Both the position numbers and the translations under genes were made by a program. Under the pieces are notes generated by a model. The model ran no database searches. It saw only the letters and a program-made list of their open reading frames with translations, and was not told the DNA's origin. DNA of 64,000 bases from Siccirubricoccus phaeus (GTDB lineage Bacteria > Pseudomonadota > Alphaproteobacteria > Acetobacterales > Acetobacteraceae), in NCBI RefSeq assembly GCF_008360935.1, contig NZ_SRXO01000016.1:1-64000 (forward strand). Reading direction: 5' to 3'. Below, in pieces: positions 49,886 to 57,099 of the stretch. Numbering within the stretch: position 1 is the first letter of the stretch; every line of letters begins with the position of its first letter.

Positions 49886-50647
49886 TCAGCAGCGGTATTT
49901 GTGGCCCTTGCGGTCCACGGTACGCATCATGCCCTCGAACTCCATGCGGCCATACTCCCAGGTGGGGCGCATCTTCTTCATGCGCGCGGCCGCCTTCTCG
50001 ACGACATAGGGCTCGATCTCGACCGGCGGCTCGCCGAGCTGGCGGGAAATCAGCTCCAGCTCGCAGGCGCGCTCCAGCATGTAGAGGCGCATCATGGCAC
50101 CATGAATGGTCTCGCCCAGCGTCAGCAGCCCGTGGTTCAGCAGCACCACGCAGCTTCCCGTGGCGCAGGAGCGGCCGAGCGCCTCGCATTCCTCGACCGT
50201 CGCCGGCACGCCGTATTCGTGATAGACGACGTCGTCATAGACATGCAGCGCATCCTGGCTGATCGGGCGCAGGCCGCGCTTCAGCAGGGAGACGCCGCCG
50301 CCCGCCCGGGTATGGGTGTGCAGCACGCAATTCGCATCGGGCCGCGCCTTGTAGATGCCGCTGTGGATGGTGAAGCCGGCGGCGTTGAACTTGCCCGGAT
50401 TGCCGATGACGTTGCCCGCCATGTCCATCTTGATGAGGGAGGAGGCGGTGATCTCGTCGAACATCTCCCCGTAACTGTTGATGAGGAAATGCTCCGGCTC
50501 GCCGGGGACGCGGACGGACATGTGGGTGTTGATGGTGTCGGTCCAGCCGAGGTCGTGGCAGATGCGGTAGAGCGCCGCGAGCTCGCAGCGGACATCCCAC
50601 TCGGCATCCGACATGCCTGTGGCGGTGAGCTTCATGGCTGAGGACAT
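49886..50647 (-). CDS. Class II aldolase/adducin family protein
   Basis: 253 aa. Zn-binding and catalytic features are NTHMSVRVPGEPEHFLINSYGEMFDEITASSLIKMDMAGN, VLHTHTRAGGGVSLL (two His ligands) and VVLLNHGLLTLGETIHGAM (third His). The family includes L-fuculose-phosphate and ribulose-phosphate aldolases and epimerases, but this cluster is often annotated only as class II aldolase, and its substrate is unknown. The start at 50647 follows GGAAGGAG at 8 bp, which rejects the longer ORF. Its stop is embedded in a family 3 repeat. Confidence 0.88.
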   Translation of the reverse strand: MSSAMKLTATGMSDAEWDVRCELAALYRICHDLGWTDTINTHMSVRVPGEPEHFLINSYGEMFDEITASSLIKMDMAGNVIGNPGKFNAAGFTIHSGIYKARPDANCVLHTHTRAGGGVSLLKRGLRPISQDALHVYDDVVYHEYGVPATVEECEALGRSCATGSCVVLLNHGLLTLGETIHGAMMRLYMLERACELELISRQLGEPPVEIEPYVVEKAAARMKKMRPTWEYGRMEFEGMMRTVDRKGHKYRC

Positions 50648-50794
50648 CGGGTGTCTCCTTCCGCCGGGGATCGGCCGGCCGGGTGGGATGCTGCGCCGGA
50701 CGGGGCGGGGCCGCAAGGATTAAGCAACGCCGCTATCAGCAAAATAGCAGCAAGAAACGCGCCGCTCCGGCTGACGCCCCGCGGGACCGCGTTG

Positions 50795-50893
50795 CCCGTT
50801 GCCCTGGCGCGGCTTTGCCGCGCCAGGCTGTGCGAGGCGCCGATCGGAAGGGCATCCGGGGCCCCCATAAAGGCGCGCAGCGCCTTTATGGGG
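50795..50893. repeat. Family 3 repeat overlapping the stop codon of the peptide-binding protein gene
   Basis: CCTGGCGCGGC-TTT-GCCGCGCCAGG (50803-50827), CTGTGCGAGGCGCCGATCGG, CCGGGGCCCC, then a perfect 14-bp-arm hairpin CCCCATAAAGGCGC / GCGCCTTTATGGGG at 50863-50893. The TAA stop (50886-50888 on plus coordinates) lies within its right arm. Confidence 0.85.
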
Positions 50894-52484
50894 ATCGCTT
50901 CACCCCCCAGAAGGTCGGGAAGCCCGGCTTCACGCCGGTGATGGTGTTGCGGTAGCCGACCGGCTGGATGTACTGGCCGAGCGGAATGCTCGGCACGTCC
51001 TGCATGCACTGCACCTGCATGTCGCGGCAGATGGCCTGCTGCGCTTCCTGGTTCGGCGCCTCGAACCAGGCGTCGCGCAGCGCCTCCAGCTTCTCGCTGA
51101 CGCACCAGCCGGGCCAGGCGCCCTGCTCCTTGCCGTTGCCGCGGATGGCGTAGTGGTTGGCGGGGTCCATATGGTCCGCCCCTTCCCAGCCGGTGTTGAA
51201 GAGGCTCCAGCCGCCCTGGTCCACCGGGCCGCGGTTGTTGCGCCGCTGCAGCATGGTGCCCCAGTCGGTGGCGATGAAATCCACATTCATGCCGATGCGG
51301 TTCATCATGTCGGCGGCGACCTCGCCGATCGCCTTGAACTGGGCGTAATCGGCGGCGACCAGCATCGCGACCTTCTCGCCGGCATAGCCGGCCGCCTTCA
51401 GCATCTCCTTCACCTTGGCGTAGTCGCGCGGGCCCTTGAGGGGCTCGAGGCCGGCCTCGCTCGCCATCGGCGTGCCGGGGCAGAAGACGCCGTGCGGCAC
51501 GTGGTACATGGCGGGGTCGGGGCCGACGATCGCCTGCATCATGTCCGCCTGGCTGATGGCGTGGAGCATCGCGCGGCGCACCGCCGGCTTGTCGAAAGGC
51601 GGCTGCAGATGGTTCAGCCGCATCATGTCCACCTGGCCGGTGGGGTTGTTCACCTCCAGCCTGATGCTGCGGTTGCGGCGGAGCAGCGGCAGCAGGTCGT
51701 GGGTCGGGTTCTCCCAGAAATCCTGCTCGCCCTGGATCAGGGCGGAGGCCTTGGTGGCGGCGTCCGGGATGGTGGTCCATTCCACGCGGTCGAAGAAGAC
51801 CTGCTTCGGCCCGGCATTCCATTGCAGCGGGCCGTCGGCGCGGGGGACGTATTTCTCGAACTTCGCATAGACGTTGCGGCTGCCGGCGATGCGCTCCTCG
51901 GCCAGGAAGCGGAAGGGGCCGCTGCCGACCATCTCCGGGATCGGGCGGAAGGCGTCCACATTGGCCAGGCGTTCGGGCAGCATGGCCGGCATCGGGCTGC
52001 TGATCTTGCCGAGCGCCTCGGGCAGCAGCGGGAAGGGCTTCTTCAGGCGGAAGCGGATGGTGCGGTCGTCCGGGGCGGAGAGCTCGTCGGTCGCCGCCAT
52101 CAGCGCGCCGCCCAGCGCGTCGCGCTTCGCCCAGCGGCGGATGGAGGCGACGCAGTCGCGCGAGGTCACCTTCTCCCCGTCGTGCCAGAGCAGGCCGGGA
52201 CGCAGCGTCAGGGTCCAGAGCCTGCCGTCATTCTCCACCACATGGCCTTCGACCATCTGCGGATGCGGGCGGAAATTCGCGTCCATGCCGTAGAGCGTGT
52301 CGAAGATCATGTGGCCGTGGCCGCGGGTAACGTAGGCGGTGGTGCCGTGCGGATCGAGCACGGCGAGGTCGATCTGCGGGATGAATTTCAGCGTGGTGGC
52401 GGCCTGGGCGCGCAGGAAGCCGGGCGCGGCCATGGCGGCCGCGCTGGCGGCGAGGCCAGAGGCGAGGAAGGAGCGGCGGTTCAT
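50886..52484 (-). CDS. ABC transporter substrate-binding protein, peptide/nickel family (SBP_bac_5)
   Basis: 532 aa. The N-terminus MNRRSFLASGLAASAAAMAAPGFLRAQA is a twin-arginine (RRSFL) export signal. Family features are LDPHGTTAYVTRGHGHMIFDTLYG, WTLTLRPGLLWHDGEKVTSRDCVASIRRW, GSGPFRFLAEER, DFWENPTHDLLPLL and FDKPAVRRAMLHAISQADMMQAIVG. It captures peptides or similar solutes in the periplasm. No cognate permease or ATPase genes are adjacent, so it is an orphan binding protein or shares a transporter encoded elsewhere. The start at 52484 fits the signal; a longer ORF to 52580 was rejected. Confidence 0.9.
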   Translation of the reverse strand: MNRRSFLASGLAASAAAMAAPGFLRAQAATTLKFIPQIDLAVLDPHGTTAYVTRGHGHMIFDTLYGMDANFRPHPQMVEGHVVENDGRLWTLTLRPGLLWHDGEKVTSRDCVASIRRWAKRDALGGALMAATDELSAPDDRTIRFRLKKPFPLLPEALGKISSPMPAMLPERLANVDAFRPIPEMVGSGPFRFLAEERIAGSRNVYAKFEKYVPRADGPLQWNAGPKQVFFDRVEWTTIPDAATKASALIQGEQDFWENPTHDLLPLLRRNRSIRLEVNNPTGQVDMMRLNHLQPPFDKPAVRRAMLHAISQADMMQAIVGPDPAMYHVPHGVFCPGTPMASEAGLEPLKGPRDYAKVKEMLKAAGYAGEKVAMLVAADYAQFKAIGEVAADMMNRIGMNVDFIATDWGTMLQRRNNRGPVDQGGWSLFNTGWEGADHMDPANHYAIRGNGKEQGAWPGWCVSEKLEALRDAWFEAPNQEAQQAICRDMQVQCMQDVPSIPLGQYIQPVGYRNTITGVKPGFPTFWGVKRSP

Positions 52485-52639
52485 CGGAAGCGTCCCTGTT
52501 TGCGGCGAAGGCTCTGGCGGCCGGCCTGGCGTTTTCGGGAGGCTAGCCTGCCACGTGCCGCGCTGGAAACCTTTCCGCACCGCAGGGTGGCGGGGCTTCG
52601 CGGCCGAGCCGGAGGGCGCCGCGCCTGGACCTCGCCGCC

Positions 52640-52855
52640 CGTTGTCCCGGCGCGGCTTTGCCGCGGCGGGCTGTGCGAGTCATCGGCAGGACAGCGCCCC
52701 CGGGGGTCCCCGCGGCGGCGTGCGGCGAGATCGTGGGGATTTCCCGCGCCGCCCGTTGCCCCGGCGCGGCTTTGCCGCGGCGGGCTGTGCGAAGCCTCAG
52801 AAGGACAGCGCCCCCGGGGCCCCCATGAGGTTGCGCAGCAACGTCATGGGGAGCT
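52640..52855. repeat. Two tandem family 3 copies between peptide-binding and secreted-protein genes
   Basis: Both copies begin CCGCCCGTTG, continue CCGGCGCGGCTTTGCCGCGG and CGGGCTGTGCGA, and contain GGACAGCGCCCCCGGGG. The second ends in the hairpin CCCCATGAGGTTGC-GCA-GCAACGTCATGGGG, one mismatch, 3 bp before the secreted-protein stop (52856). The gap 52485-52640 shows no gene. Confidence 0.82.
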
Positions 52856-53356
52856 TCAGAACGGAACGCAGCGGACGATGTCGTCATGCCCGCGGGCGAG
52901 GGTGGCCATGGTGCCATCCGGGCATTCCTGCGCCTGCACATTGGCTGCGGCCGGCAGGCCGGACATCCAGCGCACGGTCTGCACCCGGGGGCGGCTCTTC
53001 GTCGCCAGGCGCCGCGGCGCCGTGTTGGCGGAGGCCGCCCGGGCATCCCGCACCATCCCCACCTGGCCGCGCATGGCGGAACGCTGCACCGGCGCCGTCA
53101 CCCGCTGCGCCGCCTGGCGCCGGCCGGCCTGGCGTTGCGCGGCGGGGCGATGCGCCGCCGGACGCGAGGCCGTTTGCTGCTGCGCCGGCCGGCTGGCCGC
53201 GGCGGCCGGACGCGGCGCCACCACCGCCAGGCGCTGCGCCACCACCCTTGCCTGCGGCGCCGGCGACCTGCCCTGCCCCTCCGGCTTCTGCCCCGCGGCA
53301 TAGGCCGGGACCGCAAGCAGCATCAGGCCAAGGACGGCAAGGGGAGCGAAGCGCAT
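52856..53356 (-). CDS. Hypothetical secreted Arg/Pro/Ala/Gln-rich protein
   Basis: 166 aa from MRFAPLAVLGLMLLAVPAYA, a clean Sec signal peptide, with predicted cleavage after AYA. The mature region (about 20-110) is low-complexity, rich in Arg, Ala, Pro and Gln (ARVVAQRLAVVAPRPAAAAS and QQQTASRPAAHRPAAQRQ), strongly basic and probably disordered. A short C-terminal segment with two Cys (ECPDGTMATLARGHDDIVRCVPF) may form a disulfide-stabilised hairpin. No family recognised. Located between zapE and the peptide-binding protein; the 3' end abuts a family 3 repeat. Confidence 0.65.
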   Translation of the reverse strand: MRFAPLAVLGLMLLAVPAYAAGQKPEGQGRSPAPQARVVAQRLAVVAPRPAAAASRPAQQQTASRPAAHRPAAQRQAGRRQAAQRVTAPVQRSAMRGQVGMVRDARAASANTAPRRLATKSRPRVQTVRWMSGLPAAANVQAQECPDGTMATLARGHDDIVRCVPF

Positions 53357-53395
53357 GGGCAATCCTCTCGAATCCGTGAGCCTTATTACGCCGTA

Positions 53396-54562
53396 TTACG
53401 TCAAATGCGGCAAGCCCAGATACTCCTGGCTTTGCATTTCCATCAAGCGGCTCGCAGTCCGCTCGAACATCGCGGCGTTCTCACCTGATTCGTAAAGGTT
53501 GTCCGGGGCAGCCATCGCTGAAGCCACGAGTTTGCAGCGATGTTCGTACAATGCATCCACCAGCGTCACGAAACGGCGAGCCCGATCGAAGTTCTCCGGA
53601 CCCAGCCTTGGGATGCCATCCATCACCAAAGTGTGAAAATGCGTGGCCAGCGCCAGGTAGTCGGCCGGGCCCAAAGGCCGGCCGCAGAGCGACTCGAAAT
53701 CCATCCGGGCGACGCCGCGCGCCGCCTCCGGCACCTCCAGCACCCGCCCCAGCACGGTGAGCTGCGCGGGGGTGCCGTGCGCCTCGCCCGTCAGCTCCAG
53801 GAAGGCGGCGTCCAGGGCGCGCTCGGCACGGCCATCCACCGGGGAATGCCAGGTGGGCAGGCCGCGGATGCGCTCGCGGCGATAATCGCGCTCGGCCTGC
53901 AGGTGCAGCACCTCCAGCCGCTGCTTGATGAGGGCGATGAAGGGCAGGAAGGCGTCGCGGCCGGGCTTGCCCTTGAAGAGGTTGTCCGGCGCGGTGTTGC
54001 TCGTCGCCACCACCACGACGCCGCGGGCGAAGAGCGCCTCGAACAGCCGGCCGAGAATCATCGCATCGGTGATGTCGTGCACCTGGAATTCGTCGAAGCA
54101 GAGCAGCGCCGCCTCGGCCACGATGCTGTCGGCCAGCGGCGGGATAGGGTCCTCGCCGCCCGGATTGGCCTGCTTCCAGCGATGGATGCGCTGGTGACAG
54201 TCCTGCATGAATTGGTGGAAGTGGATGCGCTTCTTCCGCGGCACCTCGGCGCAGGCGAAGAAGAGATCCATCAGCATGGACTTCCCGCGGCCGACCTCGC
54301 CGACGAGGTAGAGGCCCTGGGGCACGTCCGGCGCCTCCTCCACCGGCTTGCGGCGGAAGAAGCGGGAGAGCAGCCCGTTGCCGCCGCCATTCTGGGCGGG
54401 CTCCGGCTTCGGGTCGTAGCCGCGCAGGCGGCGCCAGAGATCCTGCAGCACCTCCGCGGCCCGGGCCTGGGCGGGGTCCGGCTTCAGCGTGCCGGCGGCA
54501 AGGCGCGCGCGATAGGCCGCCAGCGGGCCTTCGGCCGCGGCGGGAAGGGGGGCGGCATCCAT
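53396..54562 (-). CDS. zapE: Cell division protein ZapE (AFG1-family ATPase)
   Basis: 388 aa. Walker A GLYLVGEVGRGKSMLMDLFF (about residues 85-103), the family motif RKKRIHFHQFMQDCHQRIH, Walker B LLCFDEFQVHDITDAMILGRLF, sensor VVVATSNTAPDNLFKG and the C-terminal RFVTLVDALYEHRCKLV are all present. AFG1/ZapE proteins are AAA-like ATPases that act on FtsZ rings under stress. The start at 54562 gives the normal length; the ORF to 54943 extends into repeats. Divergent from the CLC gene. Confidence 0.94.
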   Translation of the reverse strand: MDAAPLPAAAEGPLAAYRARLAAGTLKPDPAQARAAEVLQDLWRRLRGYDPKPEPAQNGGGNGLLSRFFRRKPVEEAPDVPQGLYLVGEVGRGKSMLMDLFFACAEVPRKKRIHFHQFMQDCHQRIHRWKQANPGGEDPIPPLADSIVAEAALLCFDEFQVHDITDAMILGRLFEALFARGVVVVATSNTAPDNLFKGKPGRDAFLPFIALIKQRLEVLHLQAERDYRRERIRGLPTWHSPVDGRAERALDAAFLELTGEAHGTPAQLTVLGRVLEVPEAARGVARMDFESLCGRPLGPADYLALATHFHTLVMDGIPRLGPENFDRARRFVTLVDALYEHRCKLVASAMAAPDNLYESGENAAMFERTASRLMEMQSQEYLGLPHLT

Positions 54563-54649
54563 GCCGGCGGGATAACCCGGGCCCGCCGGCTTGGCCAGGG
54601 CGGTCGGGCCGGGCGCGGGCCTTACCGGACCGTCCTCACGCCAGGCCTC

Positions 54650-54900
54650 ACCCCCGGGCCGCTCCGGTCCCGGCGGCGGTCGGCGAAAAGCAGCGCAGAC
54701 GGGCGCGAGGCTCCCTGGAGCCCCGCGCGTCACGCCGCGCCCTTGGGCCACTCCGGTTCCGGCAGCGCGCGAAAGCGGCGGCCAACGGGCGCGATGCCCC
54801 CCGGAGCCCCCCGCGCTGCGCCTCGCCCCCGCGCTGCGCCTCGCCCCCGCGCCGCTCCGGTCTCCCGGCAGCGGGCGGCAGCGGCGGCCGGGGGCGTTCC
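54650..54900. repeat. Imperfect tandem repeats between zapE and the CLC gene
   Basis: The pattern CCxCTCCGGTxCCGGCxGCG...CGAAAxGC...GGGCGCGAxGC...GGAGCCCC occurs twice or more. An 18-bp unit (CTGCGCCTCGCCCCCGCG) is duplicated head to tail near 54830-54865. No gene is supported in 54563-54941; promoters of the two divergent genes must lie here. Confidence 0.6.
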
Positions 54901-54941
54901 TGTCGGTTTTGCGCCATGATCCTGCGGCAATCACGCCGGCC

Positions 54942-56726
54942 ATGCACCCCTTCGCCCCGCATCGCTATATCCGCCTGCTCCGTCACCGGGTCCGCCGCCG
55001 GGCCGCCCTGCGCACCTGGGTCCGGCGCAGCGAATTCGCCGTGGTGCTGCTGGCGGTGCTGATCGGGGTGGGGGTGGGCCTGGCCGCCTGGGGCATGGGG
55101 GCGGCGGCGCATGGGCTGCAGCGCCTGCTCTACGGCTTCGGGCCGGAGACGCGGCTTTCCACCGCCACCTTCCTGCCCGACTGGCGGCTGCTGCTGGTGC
55201 CGCCGCTCGGCGGGCTGGCGCTGGCCGGGCTCAATCGCCTGATCCGGCGCTGGCGGCCGAAATCCCCGGTGGACCCGATCGAGGCGAACGCCCTGCATGG
55301 TGGCCGCATGTCGCTGAACGACGCGGTGGTGGTGGGCGCCCAGACCGTGCTGTCCAACGGCGTCGGCGCCTCGGTGGGGCTGGAGGCGGGCTACGCCCAG
55401 GCCGGGGGCGGCATCGCCTCCCGCCTCGGCCGGGCCTTCGCGCTAAGGCGGGCGGATCTGCGCATCCTGGTCGGCGCCGGCACGGCGGGGGCCATCGCCG
55501 CCGCCTTCGACGCGCCGCTGACCGGCGCCTTCTACGCCTTCGAGCTGGTGATCGGCACCTACAGCATCGCCTCCCTCTTCCCCGTCATCGCTTGCGCGGT
55601 GACGGCGGTGCTGGTGGCGCGCGGGCTTTCCGCCGGCACCTATGCGGTGGTTACCTCGGTGCCGAGCGTGATCGACAGCGCCGCCTATCCGCTGGCGCTG
55701 GCGGTCGGGGCGCTCTGCGGCCTTTGCGCCATCCTGCTGATGCGCGGCGTCGGGCTGGCGGAGGCGCTGCTGGCCCGGCTGCTGCCCTCCCCGGCGCTGC
55801 GGCTGCTGCTGGGTGGGCTGGCGGTGGGCGGGCTGGCGCAGATCTCGCCGGTGGCGCTTTCGGCCGGGCATGGCGCGCTGCACCTCGCCTTCGTCACGGA
55901 GGCGCCGGCCTGGCCGGTGCTGACCCTGCTGCTGGTGAAGGCGCTGGCGGCCATCCTCTCCATCGGCAGCGGCTTCCGCGGCGGGCTGTTCTTCGCCTCG
56001 CTGCTGATCGGCGCGCTGGGCGGCAAGCTCTTCGCCGGCGTGATGGCACTGCTGGCGCCGCCGGGGCCGGATGCACTGCTGATGGCGGTGGTGGGGATGA
56101 GCGCCTTCGGCGCCGCCGTCATCGGCGCGCCGCTGGCGATGACCTTCCTGGCGCTGGAGACCACGGGGAGCCTCGCTGTCACCGGGCTGGTGCTGGCCGC
56201 CGTCGCGGTCTCCGGCCTGCTGGTGCGGCGGCTGTTCGGCTATTCCTTCGCCACCTGGCGCTTCCATCTGCGGGGGGAGGCGATCCGCAGCGCGCATGAT
56301 GTGGGCTGGGTGAACGACCTGACGGTGGGGCGGATGATGCGGCGGGATCCGCGGCGGGTGCCGGCGGAGACCAGCCTGGCGAATTTCCGCCGCCTCTTCC
56401 CGCTGGGCGCCGCCGCCCAGGTGGTGGCGGTGGATGAGGCCGGGCGCTATGCCGGCCTGGTCTCCGTGCCGGAGGCGCATGCGGCGGCGCCGGAGGGCGG
56501 GCTGGGCCCGTTGCTGCGGCATCGCGGTACGGTGCTGCTGCCGGCGATGAATGCGCGCGACGCGATCGCCGCTTTCGAGGCGGCGGAGGCCGATGCGCTG
56601 GCGGTGGTGGAGCCGGCCAGCCGCCAGGTGCTGGGGCTGCTGACGGAAACCCATCTGCTGCGCCGCTATGGCGAGGAGGTGGAGAAGAGGCGGCGGGAGG
56701 AGAGCGGGTTGAGCGGAGCGGGATGA
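54942..56726 (+). CDS. CLC-family chloride channel/antiporter with CBS domain
   Basis: 594 aa. About ten membrane helices (residues ~25-430), then a C-terminal CBS pair (about 455-575, VGRMMRRDPRRVPAETSLANFRRLF; LLPAMNARDAIAAFEAAEADALAVV). CLC motifs are recognisable but altered: the G-R-E-G-P loop reads ASVGLEAGYAQ, retaining the gating Glu; the G-x-F-x-P loop reads GSGFRGGLFFASLLIG; the G-S-G-I-P loop is replaced by DPIEANALHGGRM. This suggests a distinct ion selectivity, perhaps not chloride. Start at 54942 (MHPFAPHRYIRLL) is supported by the topology. A family 1 repeat follows the stop. Confidence 0.88.
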   Translation: MHPFAPHRYIRLLRHRVRRRAALRTWVRRSEFAVVLLAVLIGVGVGLAAWGMGAAAHGLQRLLYGFGPETRLSTATFLPDWRLLLVPPLGGLALAGLNRLIRRWRPKSPVDPIEANALHGGRMSLNDAVVVGAQTVLSNGVGASVGLEAGYAQAGGGIASRLGRAFALRRADLRILVGAGTAGAIAAAFDAPLTGAFYAFELVIGTYSIASLFPVIACAVTAVLVARGLSAGTYAVVTSVPSVIDSAAYPLALAVGALCGLCAILLMRGVGLAEALLARLLPSPALRLLLGGLAVGGLAQISPVALSAGHGALHLAFVTEAPAWPVLTLLLVKALAAILSIGSGFRGGLFFASLLIGALGGKLFAGVMALLAPPGPDALLMAVVGMSAFGAAVIGAPLAMTFLALETTGSLAVTGLVLAAVAVSGLLVRRLFGYSFATWRFHLRGEAIRSAHDVGWVNDLTVGRMMRRDPRRVPAETSLANFRRLFPLGAAAQVVAVDEAGRYAGLVSVPEAHAAAPEGGLGPLLRHRGTVLLPAMNARDAIAAFEAAEADALAVVEPASRQVLGLLTETHLLRRYGEEVEKRRREESGLSGAG

Positions 56727-56729
56727 ACC

Positions 56730-56815
56730 GCCGGGTCTGAAACTCGGACCGGGGTCCGGGGCCAAGTCCTGGCCCCGGCGGGGGTGCAGGGGGCAGCGCC
56801 CCCTGCCAGGGGGGG
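56730..56815. repeat. Family 1 repeat after the CLC gene
   Basis: AAACTCGGACCGGGGTCCGGGG, CCAAGTCCTGGCCCCGGCGGGGGTGCA and GCAGGGGGC-AGC-GCCCCCTGC, the same order of modules as at 2990-3198. Located between convergent genes. Confidence 0.78.
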
Positions 56816-56844
56816 TGGCGGCACTGCCGCCAGCGACCGAAGCC

Positions 56845-57048
56845 CTACTTCTTCACCGGAATATTCACCTTCCCCCCCGGCGCCGCCGGGTCCCGTCGGT
56901 TCACCCCCACCTCCCGGTCCTCCGGCGGGTATTGCGCTTCCGGCCGCTTGTCGCGCGGCGGTGCCTTGGGGCCGTCCCGGGTGACGTGGCTGGTGATCGT
57001 GTCCTCCATCGGCGCGCCGGCGCCGGGGTGCTTCGGGTCGTCGGCCAT
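56845..57048 (-). CDS. Small disordered hydrophilic protein (67 aa)
   Basis: No family recognised. Start at 57048 (MADDPKHPGAGAPMEDTITS) follows CAGGAG at 7 bp, a strong ribosome binding site. The chain is Pro-, Asp-, Lys- and Arg-rich (PKAPPRDKRPEAQYPPEDRE), ends in VGVNRRDPAAPGGKVNIPVKK and has no hydrophobic core, so it is expected to be disordered. It lies 51 bp downstream of glnD on the same strand and may share its transcript. Function unknown. Confidence 0.72.
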   Translation of the reverse strand: MADDPKHPGAGAPMEDTITSHVTRDGPKAPPRDKRPEAQYPPEDREVGVNRRDPAAPGGKVNIPVKK

Positions 57049-57099
57049 GGCGGGCTCCTGCGGCTGTTGCCGCAACAACGCCCCCCGCCGGGCGCGGGT

